This document shows positions 15,943 to 25,541 of a stretch of DNA of 64,000 nucleotides, one piece after another. Within the stretch, counting starts at the first letter, position 1. Each line of letters opens with the position of its first letter. Source of the stretch: Apibacter adventoris (GTDB lineage Bacteria; Bacteroidota; Bacteroidia; Flavobacteriales; Weeksellaceae); NCBI RefSeq assembly GCF_002964975.1, contig NZ_PSZM01000036.1, positions 62,001-126,000 of the forward strand, read 5' to 3'. The notes under the pieces were generated by a model. The model was given only the letters and a program-made list of their open reading frames with translations, searched no databases and had not been told where the DNA came from. The translations under genes were made by a program, and so were the position numbers.

Positions 15943-17710
15943 ACCCAAAAATAAAATTTCTGAAGTAGGTACAGGGCAAGCGCTTTCCCGTTTGGTAAAG
16001 TTGGGTAGCCAAAACACATTTTGGTTTTATTCTACAATATTTGTAGCCATAATTTTAGCGTTTGTTTCCTCTTATCGCCCAGTTTTAATTAGTAGAACTA
16101 TTGACATAGATATTTTAAAAAATAAAAGTTATTCAGATTTATATCAAACTTTATTATTTATTTTTTTATTGCTTATAGCCGAAGTCGTTTTTCAATTTTT
16201 ATTAGTTTATTCTTCAAATTTTGTAGCACAGAATGTAATACGAAGTTTAAGGATTAAATTGTATAAGAAATTGATTTATTTTAAATCGGCTTTTTTTGAT
16301 AGAACGCCTATAGGAGTATTAGTAACTCGATCAGTTTCCGATATAGAAACTATTTCTACAATTTTCACTGATGGTATTTTAATGGTATTGGGAGATATTT
16401 TACGGATTATTTTTGTTGTAGGAACAATGTATTGGATTAATTGGGAATTAGCAACCATAGCTATGTTTATTTTTCCTATTATGCTGATAATAACCAGAGT
16501 TTTTCAAAAAGCAATTAAGAAGGCTTTTTCAGAAGAAAGAACTCAAACTGCCAATCAAAATACTTTTGTACAAGAAAGATTAACAGGAATGACAATTGTT
16601 CAGGTTTTTAATCAACAAAATAGAGAATATAATAATTTTTTCAAAATAAATGAGAAATTAGAAAAAGCATATTTAAAGACTGTTTTTTACTTTTCACTTT
16701 TTTTCCCTATTGTAGATATTATTACAGGAATTGCTATTGGGGTCATGATCTGGTATGCTGGATATGATGCATTGACTGCTCATAATATTTCTCCGGGAGT
16801 TGTAATTGCCTTTACCACTTCATACATTAATATGCTTGTTCGACCAATGCGACAGATAGCAGATAGGTTTAATACAATACAAAGAGGGATTGTTGGTGCA
16901 GAAAGAGTTTTTACAGTTTTAGATTCCAATCATGAAATTCCTGATATGGGAAATGTAAAAAAAGATTTTATTAAAGGGGATATCCGTTTTGAAGATGTAT
17001 CTTTTTCCTATAAAGAAGGAGAAGAAATATTACAAAATTTGTCTTTTAATGTTTCCAGCGGTGAAAAGGTAGCTATTGTTGGAGCAACCGGAGCAGGTAA
17101 ATCCACAATTATAAATTTATTGAGTCGCTTTTACGATATTTCAGGTGGGCATATTTACATAGACGGAACAGATATAAAAGAATATAAATTACAGAATTTG
17201 CGTTCTCATATTGCCGTAGTTTTACAGGATGTATTTTTATTTAATGATACGATATTGGAAAATATTTCTCTTGGAAATAAAAATATAACATATGATGAGG
17301 TACGTAAAGCAGCTAAAGAAATACAAATTGATGATTTTATTATGAGCCTTCCAAATGGATATAATTATGAAGTGAGTGAAAGAGGGTCCTCTATTTCCTT
17401 GGGGCAAAGGCAATTAATATCTTTTTTACGTGCTTATTTATACAATCCTTCTATTTTAGTCTTGGATGAGGCTACATCCTCTATAGATACGAAATCCGAG
17501 GAATTATTACAAAGTGCTACTGATAAACTTACAGGTAACCGGACTTCAATTATTATTGCTCACCGATTAGCTACCATAAAAAATGCTGATAAAATTATTG
17601 TCATGGATCATGGAAAGATAATTGAAATAGGAAAGCATAAAGATCTTTTAGAGAAAGGGGGATATTATAAAAAATTATATGATGCCCAATTTTTAAATGA
17701 AATAAAATAA
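15932..17710 (+). CDS. ABC exporter, fused membrane and ATPase domains
   Basis: 592 residues from the ATG at 15932: six membrane helices in the first ~320 residues (type 1 exporter fold), then a nucleotide-binding domain with Walker A GATGAGKST, signature SLGQRQL, Walker B ILVLDEATSSID and the H-loop IIAHR. Half-transporters of this class dimerise and flip lipids, peptides or drugs; the MsbA/MdlB-like layout fits, but the substrate is unknown. It overlaps truA by 11 bases. Confidence 0.9.
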   Translation: MKNRPKNKISEVGTGQALSRLVKLGSQNTFWFYSTIFVAIILAFVSSYRPVLISRTIDIDILKNKSYSDLYQTLLFIFLLLIAEVVFQFLLVYSSNFVAQNVIRSLRIKLYKKLIYFKSAFFDRTPIGVLVTRSVSDIETISTIFTDGILMVLGDILRIIFVVGTMYWINWELATIAMFIFPIMLIITRVFQKAIKKAFSEERTQTANQNTFVQERLTGMTIVQVFNQQNREYNNFFKINEKLEKAYLKTVFYFSLFFPIVDIITGIAIGVMIWYAGYDALTAHNISPGVVIAFTTSYINMLVRPMRQIADRFNTIQRGIVGAERVFTVLDSNHEIPDMGNVKKDFIKGDIRFEDVSFSYKEGEEILQNLSFNVSSGEKVAIVGATGAGKSTIINLLSRFYDISGGHIYIDGTDIKEYKLQNLRSHIAVVLQDVFLFNDTILENISLGNKNITYDEVRKAAKEIQIDDFIMSLPNGYNYEVSERGSSISLGQRQLISFLRAYLYNPSILVLDEATSSIDTKSEELLQSATDKLTGNRTSIIIAHRLATIKNADKIIVMDHGKIIEIGKHKDLLEKGGYYKKLYDAQFLNEIK

Positions 17711-17808
17711 AGTATTTATTTTAGGTTATTTAGAGTATACATCATAATTTTATATATGAATATAAAGAATATAAATGAAAATAACATTTAAGACTAATGT
17801 GAAATTAT

Positions 17809-17816
17809 TAAATTTG
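17809..17816 (+). promoter_or_regulatory. -7 element of dapD
   Basis: TAAATTTG ends 17 bases before the ATG at 17834. Confidence 0.6.
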
Positions 17817-17833
17817 CCATTTAAAAAAAGAAT

Positions 17834-18652
17834 ATGAAAGATTTACAACATACTATTGAAAAAGTTTGGGAATACCGTTCTCTGTTATCTGAAAGCAAAT
17901 ACCATACGGCAATTAATGAAGTGATAGAGTTATTAGATTCAGGGAAATTGAGAGTAGCAGAACCTTTAGGAGATGGTAAATGGCAGGTAAATGAATGGGT
18001 AAAAAAGGCAGTAGTATTATATTTCCCGATTAAAAATATGGAAACTTTTGAAATAGGTATTTTTGAATTTCATGATAAAATTCCATTGAAGAGAGATTAT
18101 GCGGCAAAAGGAGTAAGAGTAGTTCCCGGGGCTACAGCAAGAAAAGGTGCTTATATTTCTAAAGGGGTTATTATGATGCCATCATATGTGAATATTGGAG
18201 CTTATGTTGATGAAGGAACTATGGTAGATACCTGGGCAACAGTAGGAAGTTGCGCACAAGTTGGGAAAAATGTACACCTAAGTGGAGGAGTAGGAATTGG
18301 TGGGGTTTTAGAACCTTTACAAGCAGCTCCGGTTATTGTAGGTGATAATTGTTTTATTGGTTCTAGGTGTATAGTAGTGGAGGGAGTACAAGTTGGAGAT
18401 GAAGCGGTTTTAGGCGCAAATGTAACATTAACGGCATCAACTAAAATTATAGATGTTTCAGGTTCAGAACCTATTGAATATAAAGGTTATGTTCCACCAA
18501 GATCAGTAGTAATTCCCGGTTCTATAACTAAAAAATTTCCTGCTGGAGAATACGGTGTATCTTGTGCTTTGATTATAGGTAAAAGAAAAGAAAGTACAGA
18601 TAAAAAAACATCTTTAAATAATGCTTTACGAGAACATAACGTCTCTATATAG
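17834..18652 (+). CDS. dapD: 2,3,4,5-tetrahydropyridine-2,6-dicarboxylate N-succinyltransferase
   Basis: 272 residues. It transfers succinyl from succinyl-CoA to tetrahydrodipicolinate in the succinylase route to meso-diaminopimelate and lysine. An N-terminal helical domain is followed by left-handed beta-helix hexapeptide repeats (from about residue 100: GATARKGAYISKGVIMMPSY, NIGAYVDEGTMVDTWATVGS). DapF, which acts later in the pathway, is encoded at 40630. It has its own promoter, and a GT9 gene follows 20 bases later. Confidence 0.96.
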   Translation: MKDLQHTIEKVWEYRSLLSESKYHTAINEVIELLDSGKLRVAEPLGDGKWQVNEWVKKAVVLYFPIKNMETFEIGIFEFHDKIPLKRDYAAKGVRVVPGATARKGAYISKGVIMMPSYVNIGAYVDEGTMVDTWATVGSCAQVGKNVHLSGGVGIGGVLEPLQAAPVIVGDNCFIGSRCIVVEGVQVGDEAVLGANVTLTASTKIIDVSGSEPIEYKGYVPPRSVVIPGSITKKFPAGEYGVSCALIIGKRKESTDKKTSLNNALREHNVSI

Positions 18653-18672
18653 TTTATGAAAAAGTTAGGCTT

Positions 18673-19755
18673 GTGAAAGCTCTGATTATACAGTATAAAA
18701 ACATAGGAGATGTTTTAGTTTCCAGTGTAATTGCTAATAACCTAAAAAAAATATATCCACATAGTAAGATTGATTTTTTATGTTATAAGAGATATATGGG
18801 AGTCTTACAAAAGAATCCTAATATCGATAGAATTATAGCTCTAGACAGTAATCGTGTAAGGTCTTTATTTTTTTTATATAAATATATTAAATTAATAAAA
18901 AGTGAAAAATATGATATCTTAATAAATCTATCTCAAAATTTGAGTAGTTTTTTATTTACTATATTTTCTAAATCGCAAAAGAAATATGGTTTTTCGCAAA
19001 ATTTATTTAATAAAATTTATGATAAAACATTTACAAAAGTTACCGTTCCGGTTACACAAACCTGTAATCTATTAGAAAACAGGTTAGTTGTAATAGAGGA
19101 ATTTTTAAAAGATAATCCGGTTCCTATAGATCCACAAGCAAAAATATATCTTACAGAACAAGAAATAAAGGAGGCCAAAGAAAAAATGATTAATTCCGGG
19201 ATTCGATTTACCCGGCCTATAATTATGTTAGGAGTATTAGGTTCTAATGTTAAAAATACATGGACTTTAGGTAATATGGCTAAATTTATAGATTTTATAT
19301 GGGTAAATTATCGAGCAGATTTATTGTTTAATTATTTACCCTCACAATATAAACAGATAAATGAATTACTTTCATTACTTAATGCAAACACAAAGGTATT
19401 TGTACAGCCTGTAGGAAAAACAGTTAGGGAATATGCTTCTTTTATGCAAAATTGTACTTTATTTATGGGCAATGATAGCAGAGCTGTTTTAATTGCGAAG
19501 GCACTCCAAAAACCTACATTTACTATTTATCCTCCATATGTTCATAGAAAAGATGTAGCCTGCTATGAAAATACAAGTCTCCATCAAAGCGTCCATTTAC
19601 AGGATTTTTTACCTAATTTATTTGATGATTTTTATCAAAGTGAGTTGAAAAAAGATTCCTCAAAATTTTATCTTATGTTGTCTAATGATTTTGTTATCTT
19701 AAAAGTTAAGCCTTTTATTAAAGAGCATTTATCTATATTTAAAAAAGTAAAATAA
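18673..19755 (+). CDS. Glycosyltransferase family 9 (heptosyltransferase-like)
   Basis: 360 residues from GTG. The N-terminus KALIIQYKNIGDVLVSSVIANNLKK is the GT9 pattern (R/QxxxxGDvl), and NDSRAVLIAKALQKPTFTIYPP near residue 265 corresponds to the donor-site region of GT9 enzymes. It probably adds a heptose or related sugar to LPS core at the inner membrane. No ATG lies in the right frame before the conserved start; the ATG at 18657 is out of frame. Its last 27 bases overlap the convergent DUF423 gene. Confidence 0.82.
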   Translation: MKALIIQYKNIGDVLVSSVIANNLKKIYPHSKIDFLCYKRYMGVLQKNPNIDRIIALDSNRVRSLFFLYKYIKLIKSEKYDILINLSQNLSSFLFTIFSKSQKKYGFSQNLFNKIYDKTFTKVTVPVTQTCNLLENRLVVIEEFLKDNPVPIDPQAKIYLTEQEIKEAKEKMINSGIRFTRPIIMLGVLGSNVKNTWTLGNMAKFIDFIWVNYRADLLFNYLPSQYKQINELLSLLNANTKVFVQPVGKTVREYASFMQNCTLFMGNDSRAVLIAKALQKPTFTIYPPYVHRKDVACYENTSLHQSVHLQDFLPNLFDDFYQSELKKDSSKFYLMLSNDFVILKVKPFIKEHLSIFKKVK

Positions 19756-20112
19756 TAAGCATACCCATCCTAAAATCATAAATACTCCTCCAATAGGAGT
19801 AATAGGTCCAAGAATTTTTAAATTTATATTCCAGTATTCTGAAAAAGATAAAAAATAGATACTCACAGAAAATAGAAAAGTTCCGATTATAATTCCCCAA
19901 CTGGCCCATTTTTCTAATCCTGTAGTAAAAGATAAAGAAAACCCTAATATCAATAAAGTTAATGCATGATACATTTGATATCTGACACCGGTTTCGAAGC
20001 TTGTTAACTTTTCAACAGAAAGTAATTTTTTAAAAGCATGGGCCCCTAAAGCACCTAAAATAACAGAGGTTAATCCATATAGAGCTCCAAAAATAAGTAC
20101 AATATTTTTCAT
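19729..20112 (-). CDS. DUF423 (YgdD-like) inner-membrane protein
   Basis: 127 residues and four hydrophobic segments. The block GALGAHAFKKLL followed by FETGVRYQMYHALTLL is the DUF423 hallmark. Role unknown. The 3' end overlaps the end of the convergent GT9 gene by 27 bases. Confidence 0.88.
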   Translation of the reverse strand: MKNIVLIFGALYGLTSVILGALGAHAFKKLLSVEKLTSFETGVRYQMYHALTLLILGFSLSFTTGLEKWASWGIIIGTFLFSVSIYFLSFSEYWNINLKILGPITPIGGVFMILGWVCLLFYFFKYR

Positions 20113-20148
20113 TTTTTTAAATTGAAGTTAAATGTAATAAAATTTTGG

Positions 20149-20979
20149 TTATAATTTTTTACCTTCTAGAAAAAGCATAGGAATAGATAAAGAAATTTGT
20201 TTATGCTCCTCAGCGTAAATATTCAGATTGTATTCTAATTTTTTGAATATTTTTGGAATTGCAGAATCAGGAAATAGAGAAAACCAAGAGCTAAGCCAGC
20301 CACATTTTATAAAATGATGGTTTAAAAAAGCAGTTCCGTTTAAAAAATTCATGGTGAATTGACTTTCAATACTATTTGTAATAGAAAAACCTTGATTTAC
20401 GAATAATTTTGAAATATTTTCCTTTGTACCTCGTTGTATTTGTTCTTGATGTAAATTATCAATTAAATAAGGATATTTACATTCATGTAAAGTGGATTCG
20501 AAAATAGAGTAAAATTCTTTCCAATGTCCATATAAATTGGTAGTTATAGCTAATTTTCCGTTAATCTTCAGAACACGTAAGCATTCTTGGAGAATTAACT
20601 CTTTATTTTTAAAATTATTAATACCTAAATTTGATACAATCAAATCAACAGATTTTTCTTTGAAGGGAAGTTTTTCAGCAGATTGTTCTATTATTTCGAC
20701 ATTAAATAAATTATATTCTTTTATTTTTTGTTTTGCTTTTTTATTTGCATTTTCCCAAGGGTCTATACCATAAATTTTAGAAGAATTTCCTAAACGTTCG
20801 GCTATTTCCAATAAAGGAAAGCCTGTTCCCGAACCTAAATCAATTACTGTTAAATTAGGTTTTAATTTTATATTATCTAGTAATAAGAATCCAAATCTGG
20901 AACTCCATAGAGGAGCTTCATCAAAAGTATTTATACAATTACTTGAATCTATAAATTCATACGACAAAAAATCATTCAT
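20149..20979 (-). CDS. Class I SAM-dependent methyltransferase
   Basis: 276 residues. Motif I is VIDLGSGTGFPLLEIAE near residue 45, followed by YGIDPW (acidic loop) and the post-motif LPFKEKSVDLIVSNLGINNF, the pattern of UbiE/COQ5-like small-molecule methyltransferases. The substrate cannot be read from the sequence. It begins 6 bases after the end of nth and is probably co-transcribed with it. Confidence 0.8.
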   Translation of the reverse strand: MNDFLSYEFIDSSNCINTFDEAPLWSSRFGFLLLDNIKLKPNLTVIDLGSGTGFPLLEIAERLGNSSKIYGIDPWENANKKAKQKIKEYNLFNVEIIEQSAEKLPFKEKSVDLIVSNLGINNFKNKELILQECLRVLKINGKLAITTNLYGHWKEFYSIFESTLHECKYPYLIDNLHQEQIQRGTKENISKLFVNQGFSITNSIESQFTMNFLNGTAFLNHHFIKCGWLSSWFSLFPDSAIPKIFKKLEYNLNIYAEEHKQISLSIPMLFLEGKKL

Positions 20980-20985
20980 AATATG

Positions 20986-21609
20986 CTAATTTTCTAATAA
21001 GTGTCTGGTAATAAAGTCTTTTTCCAGGCTCCAACCTCTTGCCGGAGAATATTCCCGTCCATAGAAAATAATTTGTATATGTAACTTATTCCACAATTCT
21101 TTGGGAAATAAACGTTTTGCATCTTTTTCAGTCTCTTCTACGTTTTTTCCATTAGTAAGTTTCCAAAGTTTCATAAGTCTATGTATATGGGTATCTACAG
21201 GAAATGCAGGATGTCCAAATCCTTGACTCATTACAACCGAAGCTGTTTTATGACCAACTCCTGGTAATGCTTCCAATTCATCAAAACTTTCAGGAACTTC
21301 TCCATTATATTTTTCTACTAATATATTGGCTAATTTATGTATGTTTTTCGATTTAGTATTAGATAAACCTATTTCTTTAATATATTCTTTAATTTCCCAT
21401 TCTGGTAATTCTGCCATTTTAAAAGCATTTGGAGCAACTTTATAAAAAGCAGGTGTTACCTCATTTACTTTTTTATCGGTTGTTTGTGCTGATAATAATA
21501 CTGATATTAATAATGTAAAAATATCCTGATGTTCCAATGGCGCGATAGGGTTAGGATAAAGTTTGTTTAATTCTTTTATAATATATTCTATTTTTTCTTT
21601 TTGCTTCAT
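20986..21609 (-). CDS. nth: Endonuclease III, lacking the Fe-S cluster loop
   Basis: 207 residues. This DNA glycosylase/AP lyase removes oxidised pyrimidines. The helix-hairpin-helix ALPGVGHKTASVV holds the catalytic K121, and D139 sits in VDTHIHRL. The C-terminal 4Fe-4S loop (CX6CX2CX5C in E. coli Nth) is replaced by a cysteine-free tail, and the whole protein contains no cysteine. This appears to be a feature of related flavobacterial Nth proteins rather than a defect, as the catalytic core is intact. Confidence 0.92.
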   Translation of the reverse strand: MKQKEKIEYIIKELNKLYPNPIAPLEHQDIFTLLISVLLSAQTTDKKVNEVTPAFYKVAPNAFKMAELPEWEIKEYIKEIGLSNTKSKNIHKLANILVEKYNGEVPESFDELEALPGVGHKTASVVMSQGFGHPAFPVDTHIHRLMKLWKLTNGKNVEETEKDAKRLFPKELWNKLHIQIIFYGREYSPARGWSLEKDFITRHLLEN

Positions 21610-21803
21610 TAGGTTGTTGTTTTTATCAGCTTTTAAAAGTAATAAATTTATTAATGAGATTTATTAGTTAAAATTTAATACTTCTTGATTTATATTCAAT
21701 GTGTGTAAAAAAAATGTTTTTTTATTTTTAGTGATTTTTTATAAATATAATTCATAAAAGTATGAATACATATTTTTCATATATTTAATTATAATTAAAA
21801 TAA

Positions 21804-22289
21804 ATGCACTTAAAGCCACAAATAAAGATATTACATAAAAAAAAATTAATTGGTTTAAATATAGAAATTTCATTTTCTAATAATTTGACTTATGATTTAT
21901 GGCAAAGTTTTATGAAAAGAAAAAAAGAAATTAAAAATGTTTTTTCTCAGGATTTATTTTCTATGCAAATCTATCCTGAAAATTTTGATTTTAATCCAAC
22001 AGTTAAATTTATAAAATGGGCTGCTGTAGAAGTTATTCAAATAAGTAAAATTCCTGAAGGTATGGATAGTTTTATTTTTTCTGGGGGACTATATGCTGTT
22101 TTTCATTATAAAGGATCTAGTGAAGACATTTCTATATTTAAAACTATATTTAATGAATGGCTTCCTAAATCTAAATATATTGTTGATAATAGAAGACCTC
22201 ATTTTGAGGTTTTAGGACAAAAATATAAAAATAATAATTTAAATTCAGAAGAAGATATTTACATTCCTATTAAGTTAAAAACAAATTAA
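21804..22289 (+). CDS. GyrI-like small-molecule-binding protein
   Basis: 161 residues resembling the effector-binding domain of AraC/Rob regulators (GyrI-like/SHS2 fold). Recognisable blocks are LIGLNIEISF near residue 16, FIKWAAVEVIQISKIPEGM near 68, FSGGLYAVFHYKGSSEDI near 90 and RRPHFEVLGQKY near 137. It stands alone, without a DNA-binding domain, and is convergent with an AraC regulator 26 bases away, so the two may work together in sensing a lipophilic compound. This link is inference. Confidence 0.7.
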   Translation: MHLKPQIKILHKKKLIGLNIEISFSNNLTYDLWQSFMKRKKEIKNVFSQDLFSMQIYPENFDFNPTVKFIKWAAVEVIQISKIPEGMDSFIFSGGLYAVFHYKGSSEDISIFKTIFNEWLPKSKYIVDNRRPHFEVLGQKYKNNNLNSEEDIYIPIKLKTN

Positions 22290-22315
22290 ATTTTAATACT
22301 TATAATAAAAAAAAA

Positions 22316-23182
22316 TTATTTCATCATCCATTGCTTAGGGGTAATTCCATATTTTTTTTTAAAAGCCTCAATAAAATGACTGGGATTTTCATACCCCAAA
22401 TCATACGCAATTTCTTTTACCTGTTTAACTTTCATATCTAATTTATCTTTTCCAATTTCCAATTTTGTATCTAAGATGAAACTTGAAATTGTTTTGCCAT
22501 AAAGTTTTTTAAATCCTTCCTTAATTTTGTATTCACTTAATCCTACAGTGTATGAAATTGATTTTAAAGTAGGAGGGGAAGCTATATTATCCATGAGCAA
22601 TTTTTTAATTTCATTTAATTGTAAAACCAATTTATCATCCATTTTTTTGTTTTCTTGTTCTTTTTTATTACTACTGGAAAAGTAATGAATAAGTATTTCG
22701 TGGAGTTTTAAAGTCAGATATAAATTTTCAAATTCACAATCTAAAATATAGTCTTCTAGTTGCGAAATAATAAGTTTTTCCTGAATACTTAAAGGTTTTT
22801 CAATATAACTGTTTTCATAAATTTTATTTTTAATAAATGGAATTTTTTCAGAATACCCTTTAAAATAAGATATCAAATTTTGAATAGTTATAACAAAAAT
22901 AACTAGCTTGGATTTTTTAGATAAGCTTATATTAATGGGGATATCAATGTTAGGATTGTAGAGTAATAAAGAATAACCATCTTTCAATAAATATTGATTT
23001 TCATTTTCAAAATGAAATGTAGCTCTCCCTTTTGTACAAAAATAAAATTGTACAAACCGTTTATCTACCGGCTTAGAAATTGTATCGGTTAAAACAGTGT
23101 AATTGTCAATTAGTGCGAGATAAATATCAGATCCTATTTTATTTTCTCTAATCCTACTTTTAAAGGTATTTTTTAATTCCAT
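22316..23182 (-). CDS. AraC-family transcriptional regulator
   Basis: 288 residues. The C-terminal ~100 residues hold two helix-turn-helix units; the second, VKEIAYDLGYENPSHFIEAFKKKYG (described here in pieces: VKEIAYDLGY, then PSHFIEAFKKKYG), and the closing PKQW are the AraC signature. The N-terminal part is a beta-rich sensor with no recognised ligand. It is divergent from hemA (172 bases between ATGs) and convergent with the GyrI-like gene. Its targets are unknown. Confidence 0.88.
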   Translation of the reverse strand: MELKNTFKSRIRENKIGSDIYLALIDNYTVLTDTISKPVDKRFVQFYFCTKGRATFHFENENQYLLKDGYSLLLYNPNIDIPINISLSKKSKLVIFVITIQNLISYFKGYSEKIPFIKNKIYENSYIEKPLSIQEKLIISQLEDYILDCEFENLYLTLKLHEILIHYFSSSNKKEQENKKMDDKLVLQLNEIKKLLMDNIASPPTLKSISYTVGLSEYKIKEGFKKLYGKTISSFILDTKLEIGKDKLDMKVKQVKEIAYDLGYENPSHFIEAFKKKYGITPKQWMMK

Positions 23183-23330
23183 GATCCTATTTAAAAAAAC
23201 AAGTAATAATCAATCTTTATATGAATAGGTGCTATAAAATCGGTTATTTAGACTTATTCCAAACTTTGTAAAATTGATTTTTACCGGCATTTTTTTGTAA
23301 ATATAGGTATTTTATAAATTTTGTGAACAA

Positions 23331-23338
23331 TATATTTG
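23331..23338 (+). promoter_or_regulatory. -7 element of hemA
   Basis: TATATTTG ends 15 bases before the ATG at 23354. An in-frame TTG at 23336 lies inside this element and so cannot be the start. Confidence 0.6.
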
Positions 23339-23353
23339 TGTGCATTTAATAGC

Positions 23354-24613
23354 ATGGAAAAAAATAAGCTAAATAATAATAAATATAATTTTTATGCAAT
23401 TAGCCTAAGTTATGAAAAGGCTGAAGCAAAAATTCGAGGAAAATTTAGTTTTCCTTCAGATTTAGTTGAATCATTCTGCGATAAGATTAATTTGTTTTTT
23501 CCTACAACTAAATTATTTATACTTTCTACATGCAATCGTACAGAATTATATGTACAGTCTGAAAGTGTGAATGATGTAATTACATTATTTTGTCAACACA
23601 TTCATGTATCTGAAGAGGATTATAAAAAATATATTTCTGTTTATAAAGAACAAGATGCTATTAGTCATTTTTTACGAGTTTCAGCAGGCCTAGAAAGTCA
23701 AATATTAGGTGATTTTGAAATTATTGGTCAGGTAAAAACATGGTTTAAAAGATTTAAAAAACACCATACAACCAATGCTTTTTTAGAAAGGTTAGTAAAT
23801 ACCGGCATACAAACATCTAAAAAAATTAAAAGTACAACTGCATTAAGCAATGGAGCGACTTCTATGTCTTATGCTGCTGTACATTATATATTAAATAATT
23901 ATTCCCAACTTTCGGATAAAAAAATTGCATTAATAGGCATTGGAAAAATAGGGAGAAATACTTGTGAAAATTTATTAAAACATATAAAGAAACCACAAAT
24001 AACACTCTTAAACAGAACTTTTACCAAAGCCAAAGAGATGGCAGATGCATTTAATTTACAGGTAAAAGATTATTCTGAATTACATACCGTTGTTAATGAA
24101 TCAGATATTATTATCGTTTCTACAGGAGCCCCTTTCCCAATTATTAGAAAAGAAAATTTTATTCCTAATAAATCGGTCACTTTAATAGATTTATCTATTC
24201 CTGCTAATATTTCTGTTTCACTTAAAGATTTTCCTCAGGTCACCCTATTAAATGTTGATGATCTTTCTCAAATAATCAATAAAACTTTTGAGCAAAGAAA
24301 TAAAGAAATACCTAAAGCAGAAGCTATTATTAAAGAAATGATGAAAGAGTTTATAATTTGGGTTGAAAACAGGAAGTATGTGCCAGTTATACATGCGTTT
24401 AAAAATGATTTAGAAAGAATTAAAGATTATCAAGTGAAAACTTTAAAAAAAGATCAGATAGAGGTATCAAATGAAGAAATTGTACTTTCAGAGAAAGTTG
24501 TACAAAAAATAACAAATAAGTTGGCAAACTATTTAATAAAAAATCCCGAGAAAGCAGACGATACTATAGGCTTGTTTAAAGAAATGTTTCAACTACAAAT
24601 TTCTAATTTCTAA
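23354..24613 (+). CDS. hemA: Glutamyl-tRNA reductase
   Basis: 419 residues. It reduces glutamyl-tRNA to glutamate-1-semialdehyde, the first step of the C5 route to haem. The catalytic cysteine is C60 in LSTCNRTELY; the substrate-site motif GLESQILGDFEIIGQVK lies near 115, and the NADPH-binding domain IALIGIGKIGRN near 195. A C-terminal dimerisation helix is present. It is followed 8 bases later by hemC. Confidence 0.95.
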   Translation: MEKNKLNNNKYNFYAISLSYEKAEAKIRGKFSFPSDLVESFCDKINLFFPTTKLFILSTCNRTELYVQSESVNDVITLFCQHIHVSEEDYKKYISVYKEQDAISHFLRVSAGLESQILGDFEIIGQVKTWFKRFKKHHTTNAFLERLVNTGIQTSKKIKSTTALSNGATSMSYAAVHYILNNYSQLSDKKIALIGIGKIGRNTCENLLKHIKKPQITLLNRTFTKAKEMADAFNLQVKDYSELHTVVNESDIIIVSTGAPFPIIRKENFIPNKSVTLIDLSIPANISVSLKDFPQVTLLNVDDLSQIINKTFEQRNKEIPKAEAIIKEMMKEFIIWVENRKYVPVIHAFKNDLERIKDYQVKTLKKDQIEVSNEEIVLSEKVVQKITNKLANYLIKNPEKADDTIGLFKEMFQLQISNF

Positions 24614-24621
24614 AATTTTTT

Positions 24622-25533
24622 ATGAATCTGATTCGAATTGGTACCCGAAAAAGTCCCTTAGCAATGTGGCAAGCATATGCCGTAGAACAGAAATTAAAGA
24701 AACAAGGTTATTTAACAAAAGTAATTCCTATATCTTCACATGGAGATAAAAATTTAATACAACCTTTATATCGAATGGATATAGTAGGTGTTTTCACCAA
24801 AGATTTAGATATAGCATTATTAAATAATGAAGTGGATATTGCTGTACATAGTCTAAAAGATGTTCCGACTATTTTGCCGGATTCTATTGAAATTACGGCT
24901 TTTTTAGAAAGAGATTATGAACAAGATATATTAATAAGAAATTCTAGCAGTTCTAAAAATACAGGAAATTTTAATGATTTATATGTTGGTTGTAGTAGTT
25001 TAAGAAGAAGAGCTTTTTGGAAATCTCAGTATCCTAATGTAATATTTGGTGATATAAGAGGAAACATCCAGACCCGATTAAATAAATTAGAATCTGAAAA
25101 TTTTGATGCAACAATTTTTTCCCTAGCAGCTATAAAAAGATTAAATATACCTTTGTCTTATGAAGTTTTAGACTTTATTATTCCGGCCCCATCGCAAGGT
25201 GTAATTGCTGTAACATCATTAAAGACAAATACAGAAATAAAAAAAGCAGTAAATAAAATAAATCATAAAAAGACACAAATTTGTGTACAAATAGAAAGGA
25301 GTTTTTTAAATGAATTAGAAGGAGGATGTACAGCACCTGTTGGGGCAATAGCTAAAATAGAGGGAGAAAATGTGCATTTTAAAGCAGGAATAGTATCTTT
25401 AGAAGGAAATGATAAAGTATTATTAAATGAGGTATTCCCATTTGTTAATAGCGAACTGCATGGGAAAAAATTAGCTGATAAAGCTAAAAAAATGGGTGCA
25501 GATAAAATTATTGAAGAAATAAAAATAAAATAG
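24622..25533 (+). CDS. hemC: Hydroxymethylbilane synthase (porphobilinogen deaminase)
   Basis: 303 residues. It polymerises four porphobilinogens to hydroxymethylbilane. The cofactor-binding cysteine is C236 in LEGGCTAPVGA, the catalytic aspartate is D80 in HSLKDVPT, and the N-terminus IRIGTRKSPLAMWQA is canonical. It lies 8 bases after hemA and ends 8 bases before the end of the convergent ribH, with no visible terminator between them. Confidence 0.96.
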   Translation: MNLIRIGTRKSPLAMWQAYAVEQKLKKQGYLTKVIPISSHGDKNLIQPLYRMDIVGVFTKDLDIALLNNEVDIAVHSLKDVPTILPDSIEITAFLERDYEQDILIRNSSSSKNTGNFNDLYVGCSSLRRRAFWKSQYPNVIFGDIRGNIQTRLNKLESENFDATIFSLAAIKRLNIPLSYEVLDFIIPAPSQGVIAVTSLKTNTEIKKAVNKINHKKTQICVQIERSFLNELEGGCTAPVGAIAKIEGENVHFKAGIVSLEGNDKVLLNEVFPFVNSELHGKKLADKAKKMGADKIIEEIKIK

Positions 25534-25541
25534 TTTTAATG

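Noticed and set aside
23336-23353. TTG start for hemA at 23336
   Set aside because: It overlaps the -7 element TATATTTG; the ATG at 23354 fits the family.
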